Positions 1 to 5,992 of a stretch of DNA of 6,069 bases are shown piece by piece. Location of the stretch: assembly GCA_031289895.1 (NCBI GenBank), contig JAITOP010000221.1, positions 1 through 6,069 on the forward strand, written 5' to 3'. Every line of letters begins with the position of its first letter. Within the stretch, counting starts at the first letter, position 1. The notes under the pieces are model-generated. The model was not told where the DNA came from, ran no database searches, and worked only from the letters and a program-made list of their open reading frames with translations. Both the position numbers and the translations under genes were made by a program. The stretch comes from Prevotellaceae bacterium (GTDB lineage Bacteria > Bacteroidota > Bacteroidia > Bacteroidales > UBA932).

Positions 1-26
1 CAGATAACCTCAACAATAACAGCACC

Positions 27-881
27 TTACAACACAACCCGCGCAACCATAATTCCTGTATTTCCTTTGTTTTTTGCAAGATAATCGTGCAGCGGTTCAT
101 TGCTTATCATCACTTTTTCGCCCGACATTGGCGCGTGCATAAAATATATTCTGCCATCTTTTTTTACGGCTATGCCAATGTGCGCTATATCAAGTCCTTC
201 GGTTGTACAGGTTATCGCTATTAAATCGCCATCGTGTATGTTTTTTTCTATTTCGGCTACTTTTGCTTTTGGTATGTAATAGTGTTTGTGCGCGTTAAGA
301 TTTTCTTCTGATTTTGTTATTTCGTCAAACGTTTTTTCATCGCTGAGGCGAGGATATTTTTTGCGGTTTTTGGTCATGAAATTTATCTGTTTATCATAAA
401 GTTCGCCGCCAATTTCCTTGCTGATGTTTTTCACAAATCCGCGCGATTCGTTTGTCGTAATCCAATCGGAAAAATAGTGTATTCGCGAGCCGTATCCTGC
501 AACTTCGCCATTACGATAACGAAATTTTTTAAGCTGCTGCAAATACGATTCGAAATCGGTTTTTGAATTTTTTACAAGAGTTGCAATTACCACAACATTT
601 TCGAGAAAAGTGGTGCAATCCAACTCGCGCAAATTTATTGTCAAAACTTCGTTGTTACATTCCAGAGTATGTGCTACGTATGGCGTTCCCAAAAAATATT
701 TTCCTATCTGCGGAATTATTTTCGAATATTCGTTTTTGTTGTTTTCGCTTGATAATATTTTCTTTATCAACGAGTTAAATATATTTACATCGTCTTGCGT
801 ATAATTTACATTATCGGTTTGCGATTGCGCTGTGTTACAAACAAATATCGCAGAAATCAAAAAAAATAATATTTTTTTCAT
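27..881 (-). CDS. DUF1460 family N-acetylmuramoyl-L-alanine amidase (NlpC/P60 fold), exported
   Basis: A 284-residue protein. Residues 1 to about 20 form a signal peptide (MKK, then the hydrophobic ILFFLISAIFVC, then a small-residue stretch ending near AQSQ), so it should act in the periplasm or outer envelope. The likely catalytic Cys89 lies in LRELDCTTFLENV and the likely catalytic His234 in DIAHIGIAV; RIHYFSDWI (about 133-141) and YFMHAP (about 246-251) also fit DUF1460. Known of the family: the characterised Bacteroides uniformis member hydrolyses the amide bond between anhydro-muramic acid and the stem peptide in GlcNAc-anhMurNAc-peptides. The start at 881 is preferred over the in-frame ATG at 998 because the longer form would put 39 unrelated residues before the signal peptide and overlap the upstream gene. 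It begins 4 bases after the glycosyltransferase stop, so the two are probably co-transcribed and translationally coupled. Family assignment is strong; the exact substrate is inferred. Confidence 0.9.
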   Translation of the reverse strand: MKKILFFLISAIFVCNTAQSQTDNVNYTQDDVNIFNSLIKKILSSENNKNEYSKIIPQIGKYFLGTPYVAHTLECNNEVLTINLRELDCTTFLENVVVIATLVKNSKTDFESYLQQLKKFRYRNGEVAGYGSRIHYFSDWITTNESRGFVKNISKEIGGELYDKQINFMTKNRKKYPRLSDEKTFDEITKSEENLNAHKHYYIPKAKVAEIEKNIHDGDLIAITCTTEGLDIAHIGIAVKKDGRIYFMHAPMSGEKVMISNEPLHDYLAKNKGNTGIMVARVVL

Positions 882-885
882 GTTT

Positions 886-2349
886 TTACTTTTTATTTTT
901 TGCAATTCGTGCGGCAAGTTCAATGCTGCGTACTCGGTCTTTGTAGGTATTGTAAGTGTTTTGCTTAGCAATATCAAGGGCTGCATCGGAGTTGCCATCC
1001 CAGCGGCGGCATAAATAAAGCGGTTCGTAAATTCGTCCTATCTGATAATTGCGCGAAACAGCCAATCCTACCGCATAATCTTCGCCATAGCTTACGTTTG
1101 GAACTTTTATTTTGCGCAACACAGGCGTGTAAAAGGCTCGCGGCGCACCTAAACCATTTATACGCAAAGCGTTATTGCGTCCGTTGTCGGGTGTCCATTC
1201 TTTGTGGTCGATAATTCCGGGAGGTATCATTTGCAAATTTACATCTACAATTTTGTATGTTCCAACAACCATTGCGCATTGTTGCTCGTAAAAAGCATCA
1301 ACAACTTTTTGCAGCGTGTTTTCGTCTATAAACAAATCGTCGCTGTCGAGTTGAACTGCGAAACGTCCACAGCGTGAGTCCATTACAGCGGCTGTCCAGC
1401 ATCCTCCTATTCCCAAATCTTTGCGTTCGGGAATTATATGCACTATAAAATTGCTTTGAGCGGCGTATTTTGCTATAATTTCGGTAGTTCCGTCAGTTGA
1501 GTGATTATCAACGATTATCAGATTAAATTTGAATTTTGTTTTTTGCGTTAATATTGATTTTATGGCATCTTCAATTGTTCTGGCTCGGTTGCGAACGGGA
1601 ATTACTACACTTGCCTCAAAATCAAATTCATCTGCGGCAAATTGTATTTTTTCAAAATCGGGTTTTAAATATCCGTCTATTTCTTTAAGATGTTGAGTAC
1701 AGGCTTTTTCCATTTCTATTTGCACTTCGCGATTTTTCGGGTCAACATAATCGAATTGTTTTTCGCCGGATTTTCGTGTGTCAAGTTCAACTTCGGAGTA
1801 AAGAAATTCGGGAATCCGAAACAGCGAATATGTTTGCGAAACTTTCAAGCGCAAATCGTAAAAAGCGGCAAAATTAAAGTGTTGACTAAATTTTGATATT
1901 CCGTTTTTCAGCGCATCGGTTTTGTAAAACAGCAGAGAGCCGAAATTAAAATCATCTCGTAAACTTCCTGCCTGATAGTCGATTACAGGATGTGCAGAAA
2001 GGTTGCCGTCCTTTTTTTCGTAGTAATCGGAATAAACCAAACCTGCGTTGGTGTCATTCATCACATTTACAAATCGTTCGAGAGCATACGCGCCCAATTC
2101 GAGCGGCGATGTTTTTGTACTGATAAGAGTGTAAGGTGTATTCGCCGCGTCGCCTATCAATTTTATGGCTTCCGACGAATAAAAATTTTCGCACTCAATC
2201 CATTCGCAATTTTCGGGAATGGCGTAGGGTTTTACATTCGACATCAAAAATATTTTTTTTACGATGCCTGTGTTTTGTAATTGATTTACTGTTGATAAGA
2301 AATCAACGCTTTCGTTTACGTGAACGAAACAAGAAATTAATTTTTCCAT
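886..2349 (-). CDS. Family 2 glycosyltransferase with a degenerate N-terminal GT-A-like half
   Basis: A 487-residue protein without signal peptide or membrane segment, so cytoplasmic. The C-terminal half (about 244-450) is a canonical GT2 domain: ASVVIPVRNRARTIEDAI opens the nucleotide-binding fold, IIVDNHSTDGT carries Asp281, QLDSDDLF (Asp335-Asp338) is the metal-binding DxD region, YGEDYA (Glu423-Asp424) fits the catalytic base, and CRRWDGNSD (447-455) resembles the RW motif of processive GT2 enzymes. The N-terminal half (about 1-190) has the rhythm of a second GT-A fold (GLVYSDYYE; RDDFNFGSLLFYKTDA) but STKTSP stands where a DxD would be expected, so it is probably catalytically dead. Proteins of this length and layout are common and well conserved in Bacteroidota. 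Donor and acceptor are unknown. It is the first gene of an operon with the muropeptide amidase, which suggests, but does not prove, a role in cell-wall sugar metabolism. The start at 2349 follows an A/T-rich leader and has a promoter-like box about 45 bases upstream. Confidence 0.88.
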   Translation of the reverse strand: MEKLISCFVHVNESVDFLSTVNQLQNTGIVKKIFLMSNVKPYAIPENCEWIECENFYSSEAIKLIGDAANTPYTLISTKTSPLELGAYALERFVNVMNDTNAGLVYSDYYEKKDGNLSAHPVIDYQAGSLRDDFNFGSLLFYKTDALKNGISKFSQHFNFAAFYDLRLKVSQTYSLFRIPEFLYSEVELDTRKSGEKQFDYVDPKNREVQIEMEKACTQHLKEIDGYLKPDFEKIQFAADEFDFEASVVIPVRNRARTIEDAIKSILTQKTKFKFNLIIVDNHSTDGTTEIIAKYAAQSNFIVHIIPERKDLGIGGCWTAAVMDSRCGRFAVQLDSDDLFIDENTLQKVVDAFYEQQCAMVVGTYKIVDVNLQMIPPGIIDHKEWTPDNGRNNALRINGLGAPRAFYTPVLRKIKVPNVSYGEDYAVGLAVSRNYQIGRIYEPLYLCRRWDGNSDAALDIAKQNTYNTYKDRVRSIELAARIAKNKK

Positions 2350-2392
2350 TATAGATAAAGTGTTTTTATTTAAAATATTTAGTTACGAATTT

Positions 2393-2400
2393 CAAAAGTA
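2393..2400 (-). promoter_or_regulatory. Likely -7 box of the glycosyltransferase-amidase operon
   Basis: Read on the minus strand, these bases are TACTTTTG, an exact match to the Bacteroidota -7 consensus TAnnTTTG. It lies 43 bases upstream of the glycosyltransferase ATG, giving an untranslated leader of about 35 bases. No TTG or TTTG is found about 20 bases further upstream, so the -33 half is missing or weak. The short repeats at 2433-2585 lie directly upstream. Confidence 0.45.
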
Positions 2401-2432
2401 GTAAAAAAATAAAAGATGGAGAAATAAAAATT

Positions 2433-2447
2433 AATTACGAATTACGA
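2433..2447. repeat. 15-bp direct repeat AATTACGAATTACGA, left copy
   Basis: The 15-mer is itself a near-tandem doubling of ATTACGA. An identical copy lies at 2571-2585, and the identity extends about 6 bases to the left with one mismatch. The pair brackets the low-complexity array at 2455-2546. A degenerate half copy (GTTACGAATT) is at 2382-2391. Such ATTACGA-type intergenic repeats give the impression of a dispersed element, but that cannot be judged from one window. Confidence 0.8.
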
Positions 2448-2454
2448 TTTTTTT

Positions 2455-2546
2455 GTTGATTTGTTGATTTGTTGATTTGTTTTTTGTTGATTTGTTTTTT
2501 GTTGATTTGTTTTTTGTTGATTTGTTGATTTGTTTTTTGTTGATTT
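2455..2546. repeat. Compound tandem array of two short units
   Basis: The 92 bases divide without remainder into two units: A = GTTGATTT (8 copies) and B = GTTTTTT (4 copies), in the order A A A B A B A B A A B A. Every copy is identical to its unit. The AB pair makes a 15-bp higher-order period in the middle. No gene covers the array; it lies between the glycosyltransferase promoter and the decayed gene. Strand-slippage growth of a simple repeat is the most likely origin, and copy number is probably variable between strains. Confidence 0.95.
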
Positions 2547-2570
2547 GAAATAAGCACGCAGATGAAAATC

Positions 2571-2585
2571 AATTACGAATTACGA
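2571..2585. repeat. 15-bp direct repeat AATTACGAATTACGA, right copy
   Basis: Identical to 2433-2447 and in the same orientation, 138 bases downstream of it. The two copies enclose the GTTGATTT/GTTTTTT array plus about 25 bases of unique sequence. The following stretch to about 2629 is AT-rich (including alternating TA at 2591-2601) and shows nothing further. Confidence 0.8.
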
Positions 2586-2629
2586 AAATATTATATATAT
2601 ATTTTTGATTTTAAAATCTTTAAAACTTT

Positions 2630-2943
2630 CTAACTTCTTGGTTCTTTGTTTTTGCTTATTTGCTGATATAACCCGCTATCAAATAACGTCCAATCTCCAC
2701 CTAAATTACATGATTGATTTAACTGTATCTTTGTCCAATTCTAAATCAGATAAAGCCACAACCAATGTATCTTCGCCTTTGTTACGCTTAATGCACTTGA
2801 TATTTCTATCGCTTTGCTGTTTGGATTTGTTTGAATGGCATATATAATTTGCCATGACTTAAATATGGTTACATTTTTTTGGAATGTAGTTTTTTCAATA
2901 ATTCTGCATCCGAATAATAAGGCTTTGTGTTTAATAATCTCAT
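2630..2943 (-). pseudogene. Decayed gene, probably the N-terminal part of an IS630-like transposase
   Basis: No intact frame spans this stretch, but the minus strand holds protein-like pieces in successive frames. From ATG 2943: MRLLNTKPYYSDAELLKKLH, ending at a TAA at 2869-2871. A -1 shift at the run of seven A (2874-2880) continues as KNVTIFKSWQIIYAIQTNP and then KAIEISSALSVTKAKIH, which reads like the helix-turn-helix start of an IS630-type transposase, up to TAG 2741-2743; readable sequence goes on to a TAG at 2630-2632. In a third frame a 49-codon ORF (ATG 2855 to TAA 2706) also ends in a plausible peptide, GEDTLVVALSDLELDKDTVK. A well-formed promoter stands just upstream at 2959-2989. 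No catalytic domain and no clear terminal inverted repeats were found, so if it is an insertion sequence only its start survives. The family is inferred from the look of the peptide, not from a match; a dead regulatory gene is the alternative. Confidence 0.4.
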
Positions 2944-2958
2944 TGTTGTATTTTTTTG

Positions 2959-2989
2959 CAAAGATACAACTTCTTTTCTAAACTTTCAA
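2959..2989 (-). promoter_or_regulatory. Bacteroidota-type promoter upstream of the decayed gene
   Basis: On the minus strand there is TTG (2987-2989), a 20-base spacer, then TATCTTTG (2959-2966), matching the -33 TTG/TTTG and -7 TAnnTTTG consensus with normal spacing. Transcription would start near 2952, about 9 bases before the ATG at 2943. The conserved promoter supports the idea that a real gene once began here. Confidence 0.55.
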
Positions 2990-3060
2990 TTTTATTTTAA
3001 TTATTTTGATAACTGCCTAGTATAAATAAAATCCAAATATCTGAATATAAGAAATAATAA

Positions 3061-3098
3061 ATATATGCAAATTTGTATATATGCAAATTTGTATATAT
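3061..3098. promoter_or_regulatory. Two overlapping near-perfect palindromes, candidate operator
   Basis: The 16-mer ATATATGCAAATTTGT occurs twice in perfect tandem (3061-3076 and 3077-3092), followed by a related partial copy (ATATATCTTTGT, 3093-3104). Each full copy together with the next six bases forms a 22-bp inverted repeat centred on CAAATTTG (3061-3082 and 3077-3098), with a single non-complementary pair (G/T) per palindrome. The centres are 16 bases apart. The first palindrome covers the -33 element and the second fills the spacer up to the -7 box, so a dimeric protein bound here would compete with RNA polymerase. The binding protein is unknown. Confidence 0.6.
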
Positions 3099-3103
3099 CT
3101 TTG
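3072..3103 (+). promoter_or_regulatory. Promoter of the two-ATPase operon
   Basis: TTTG (3072-3075), a 20-base spacer and TATCTTTG (3096-3103) match the Bacteroidota -33/-7 consensus exactly. Transcription would start near 3110, leaving a leader of about 18 bases before ATG 3128. The leader is A-rich (AAAATAAAAATT) with no Shine-Dalgarno sequence, as is usual in this phylum. The stretch 3001-3060 upstream shows nothing else. Confidence 0.75.
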
Positions 3104-3127
3104 TGACCTGATTTCAAAATAAAAATT

Positions 3128-4269
3128 ATGAGCATAGTTAACAAAGTTGGTTCAGTTGTAGAGGGTAATAATTTCTTTGGCAGAACAAAAGAATTAGAAA
3201 GAGCGTTAGAACTACTTGAAAACGGTAATTCTCTGATACTTGCAGCACCTCGCAGAGTAGGAAAATCGTCTTTTTCAAAAAAATGATAGAGAAAGTAAAT
3301 GAACGCGGATGGCTTGGAAAATATATTGATTTGGAAAAATCAAAAACCGAGCAGGATTTTATAAAACAGTTTTTGCTTGAATTGAAAGGTGAAACTTGGT
3401 TGGAAAAAATTGGAATTAAAAACTTTAATCTAAAACTATCGTATAAAGATTTCTCATTTGAACTACAAAAACAAAGGCAGGAGATTTATCGAAAATTCGA
3501 AAAAGAGCTTGTACATGAAAACGATACGTTAATAGTAATTGACGAATTAACTATTTTTCTTGATAAGTTGCGGAAAGGCAAAAACAAAGACGATTTTGAA
3601 GATGTTGAATTTTTTTTGAACTGGTTAAGAAGTTTAAGGCAAACAACAGGCAGTAAGCTACGATGGATTTTTTGCAGCTCTATAAGTATCGAAAGTTTTG
3701 CACAAAAACACAATCTAAGCAAGGCGATAAATGATATAACAAATTTAAAACTTGACGAATTTAAAAACGAGGAGGCAATATCGTTTGTGAAAGCATTGGC
3801 GGATTCCGAAAAATTGGATTTCAATGATGCTTTAACACTCTATATGTTAGATAAATTAGGCTGGAATTTACCCTATTTTATTCCGGTATTGTTTAAAGAA
3901 ATTGTCGATTTGATTAGAATGGATGAAAATACGCTATCGGCGGAAACCATTGATAAAGCATATAAAAAACTCGTTGATTCCGCTTATTTCAATACGTGGG
4001 ATGAACGTTTGACGGATTATGCCGAAGACGAACGTTTTGCCCGAATGATATTAAAAGAATTGTCAAGAACAAAGAACGGAAAAAAGAAAAATACTCTGTA
4101 TGATTTGATATATAGCGAGTTGAATGATACGGACAAAACAGACAAAATATTCAAACCATTATTGAAAAGATTGGAAACAGACGGTTATATTATGTCCGAT
4201 AACGACAAATATGTTTTTCGTTCGCCGCTATTAAGGGATTTTTGGAATAATCGGTTTGTAATAAAATAA
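3128..4269 (+). CDS. STAND/archaeal-type P-loop ATPase, frame broken after Walker A
   Basis: Joined by a -1 shift at 3277-3283 this is a 380-residue ATPase resembling the archaeal ATPase_2-type branch of STAND NTPases. Residues 1-52: FFGRTKEL box (16-23) and Walker A APRRVGKSS (40-48, Lys46). Then, from ATG 3283: Walker B LIVIDEL (Asp139-Glu140), a sensor-1-like stretch WIFCSSISIESF (about 180-191), LGWNLPYFI (about 244-252), and a C-terminal winged helix (about 316-380) ending FRSPLLRDFWNNRF. Without the shift two products result: a 52-residue P-loop peptide ending at TGA 3284-3286, and a 328-residue protein from ATG 3283 that lacks Walker A and could not bind ATP normally. The ATG and TGA overlap as ATGA, so coupled translation is possible. 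Programmed or transcriptional slippage, phase variation, an inactivating mutation and a sequence error are all open. Domain assignment is firm; biological role unknown. Confidence 0.8.
3277..3286 (+). other. A7 slippery run and overlapping stop/start (ATGA) at the P-loop
   Basis: In the upstream frame the run reads A AAA AAA followed directly by TGA, the X XXY YYZ shape of a bacterial -1 slippery site. Stepping back one base gives ATG ATA GAG and continues the ATPase naturally (SFSKKMIEKV). An AGGA (3259-3262) lies 14 bases before the run, but no strong stem-loop follows. The same bases form an ATGA stop-start overlap. Addition of one A by RNA polymerase slippage would have the same effect. 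Confidence 0.6.
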
Positions 4270-4274
4270 GCATT

Positions 4275-5906
4275 ATGGAAAAAGCAATTAGTTTAAATCA
4301 GATAGGATTATACAATCCGCAGCGACAAAGCGGTGAAGTAGCCGAAAAATTATTTGTTGTGCGTCAAAAACAGTTTGAACTGTTGATGGAACGACTGAAC
4401 AAAGAAACCCCGAACAGTATTCCACAGCATCACCTTATCATTGCGCAGCGAGGCATGGGTAAAACAACGATGCTGAAACGAATAGAAGTAGAATTGCATA
4501 AAAAACAATATCGGCAAGTATTTATTCCATTGTTGTTTCCCGAAGAACAATACAATTTGCGCGACCTTACCGAATTTTGGCTCAATTGTTTGGACGCTCT
4601 TGCCGATTCATTAGAAACGGAAAAATACGATGCCAAAGAAATTGAGAAAATAGATGCACATATAAAGGAGCTGATGCAATCTGAAATAACAGAAAAAACA
4701 GATGAAAAACTGTATCGCTACTTGTTGTTTATTTGCAAACAATTAAAACGAAGACCGATTCTGCTGATTGATAATATCGGGCTGGTTTTTAATAGATTAA
4801 ACAAAGACGAACAACATATTTTACGTTCCTGTATTAGCGAAAACGCTTGTCCTGTTATGATTGGCGCAGGAGTTTCGGTGGCAGGAAATTCGGATATAAA
4901 AGAAAATGTAATAGATTACAAAGCACCGTTTTACGATTTTTTTCAAATTCAATACTTGAAAAAATTAAATTCGAAAGAATTTATGGAGCTAATCCGAAAT
5001 CTGGCAACCGTAACACAAACAGATGTTTTAATTACACCGAAAGAGATGCCGCGCTTGCAAACCTTATTTCAACTTACAGGTGGAAATCCGCGCACGGCAG
5101 TAATGCTGTTTAAACTGTTAGTCAAAGGTTTTTCGGAAGATATTATCGACGATGTAGAAGCATTATTGGATGAAATAACACCTTTATACAAATCCCGATT
5201 TGAAGAATTGTCTGCCCAACAGCAAATAATTTTAGATGCTATTGCCATGAATTGGGATGCTATCAACCTCAAAAAAATATCGGAAACAACACGCTATGCC
5301 AACAATCAACTATCGCCGCAACTAAAACGCTTGACAGAAAATGGCTGGATTGAAACAACACGTGCCTACAAAGCCAAAGGCAATGCTTATTCTATATCTG
5401 AACGGTTTTTTAGCATTTGGCTTTTGATGAGGCGTGGCAGTCGCCGACAGAAAAAAGCAATAACTTATTTGTCAAAATTTTTGGAATGTTTTTATCGTGA
5501 TGAAACCGAAAAAACATTTAACGCATTAGATGCGTCAACGATACCCAAAGATGTATATTGCTTAGAACAAACACTTTCTGAATTATATAAACGCAATGAA
5601 GGCATTGCAACTCAGCATTTATCGGAAGCGTTAAATGTTATTGAAAACGCATTTCCACAAGATACTCAAAGCGATTGGGAGTATTTTGCTGCAATCACTG
5701 TTAAATTAGGCTACGGACAGTGGCTATTGGATATTTTAGAAGAAAAAGGATATGACATTATTCTTTCTCCTTATTTTGTTGCCATACAAACCTTTGAAAT
5801 AGGAAAAACAAAAAGTCAGGAAATCGCCGAGATATATCTGAAAAACCAAGCAGTAGAAAAAAGCGAACCTGCACGAATAATTATTGAAAAAATGAAACAA
5901 AAATGA
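4275..5906 (+). CDS. Second STAND-like P-loop ATPase with winged helix and helical C-terminal region
   Basis: A 543-residue cytoplasmic protein starting 5 bases after the first ATPase, hence the same operon. The N-terminus (LNQIGLYNPQRQSGEV) leads to LFVVRQKQFELL (26-37), which aligns in position with the FxGRxxEL box of related ATPases. Walker A is AQRGMGKTT (57-65, Lys63); Walker B is PILLIDNIGLVF (161-172), with Asp166 present but Asn167 where catalytic Glu is usual. VMIGAGVS (194-201) fits sensor 1 and TGGNPRTA (268-275) a GxP/sensor-2-like motif. A winged helix follows (about 313-378), ending SISERFFSIWLLMRR. Residues about 390-543 are mainly helical with no recognised domain. No nuclease, protease, TIR or membrane effector motif is visible in either ATPase. 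Known of STAND proteins: they are ligand-triggered switches, often in signalling or anti-phage defence. That this pair acts together is inferred from gene order and spacing. Frame and codon use are intact throughout. Confidence 0.85.
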   Translation: MEKAISLNQIGLYNPQRQSGEVAEKLFVVRQKQFELLMERLNKETPNSIPQHHLIIAQRGMGKTTMLKRIEVELHKKQYRQVFIPLLFPEEQYNLRDLTEFWLNCLDALADSLETEKYDAKEIEKIDAHIKELMQSEITEKTDEKLYRYLLFICKQLKRRPILLIDNIGLVFNRLNKDEQHILRSCISENACPVMIGAGVSVAGNSDIKENVIDYKAPFYDFFQIQYLKKLNSKEFMELIRNLATVTQTDVLITPKEMPRLQTLFQLTGGNPRTAVMLFKLLVKGFSEDIIDDVEALLDEITPLYKSRFEELSAQQQIILDAIAMNWDAINLKKISETTRYANNQLSPQLKRLTENGWIETTRAYKAKGNAYSISERFFSIWLLMRRGSRRQKKAITYLSKFLECFYRDETEKTFNALDASTIPKDVYCLEQTLSELYKRNEGIATQHLSEALNVIENAFPQDTQSDWEYFAAITVKLGYGQWLLDILEEKGYDIILSPYFVAIQTFEIGKTKSQEIAEIYLKNQAVEKSEPARIIIEKMKQK

Positions 5907-5992
5907 GAAAGAATAATCTTCGTTCGATAAAAAAACTAAATAAATTATGAAATTAAATATTGATTTTCATTTTATAAATACACACAATTTTT

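Noticed and set aside
882..998. N-terminal extension of the amidase to an in-frame ATG at 998
   Set aside because: It would place 39 unrelated residues before a clear signal peptide and overlap the end of the glycosyltransferase gene by more than 100 bases; the start at 881 explains everything.
2455..2546. CRISPR array
   Set aside because: The units are 7-8 bp, contiguous, and have no unique spacers; it is a simple tandem repeat.
2605..2847. Plus-strand ORF of 80 codons in the intergenic gap
   Set aside because: Its translation is rich in Leu, Cys and Ser with no domain-like pattern, it has no promoter, and it is antisense to the protein-like minus-strand relic.
2706..2855. Minus-strand 49-codon ORF as an intact small gene
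   Set aside because: Its first half (CHSNKSKQQSDRNIK) looks out of frame while the better peptide lies in another frame, so it is described as part of the decayed gene; a genuine small protein is not excluded.
3486..3824. Minus-strand ORF of 112 codons opposite the first ATPase
   Set aside because: It is a shadow of the ATPase coding frame with low-complexity Ser/Phe content and no start signals.
3283..4269. The 328-codon frame as a complete, self-standing gene
   Set aside because: It lacks the Walker A motif, which is present in the right place in the upstream frame together with promoter, leader and start; the long frame is the remainder of one ATPase.
5907..5992. Terminator between the second ATPase and the hydrolase
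   Set aside because: Only weak AT-rich pairing and no GC-rich stem followed by a T run.
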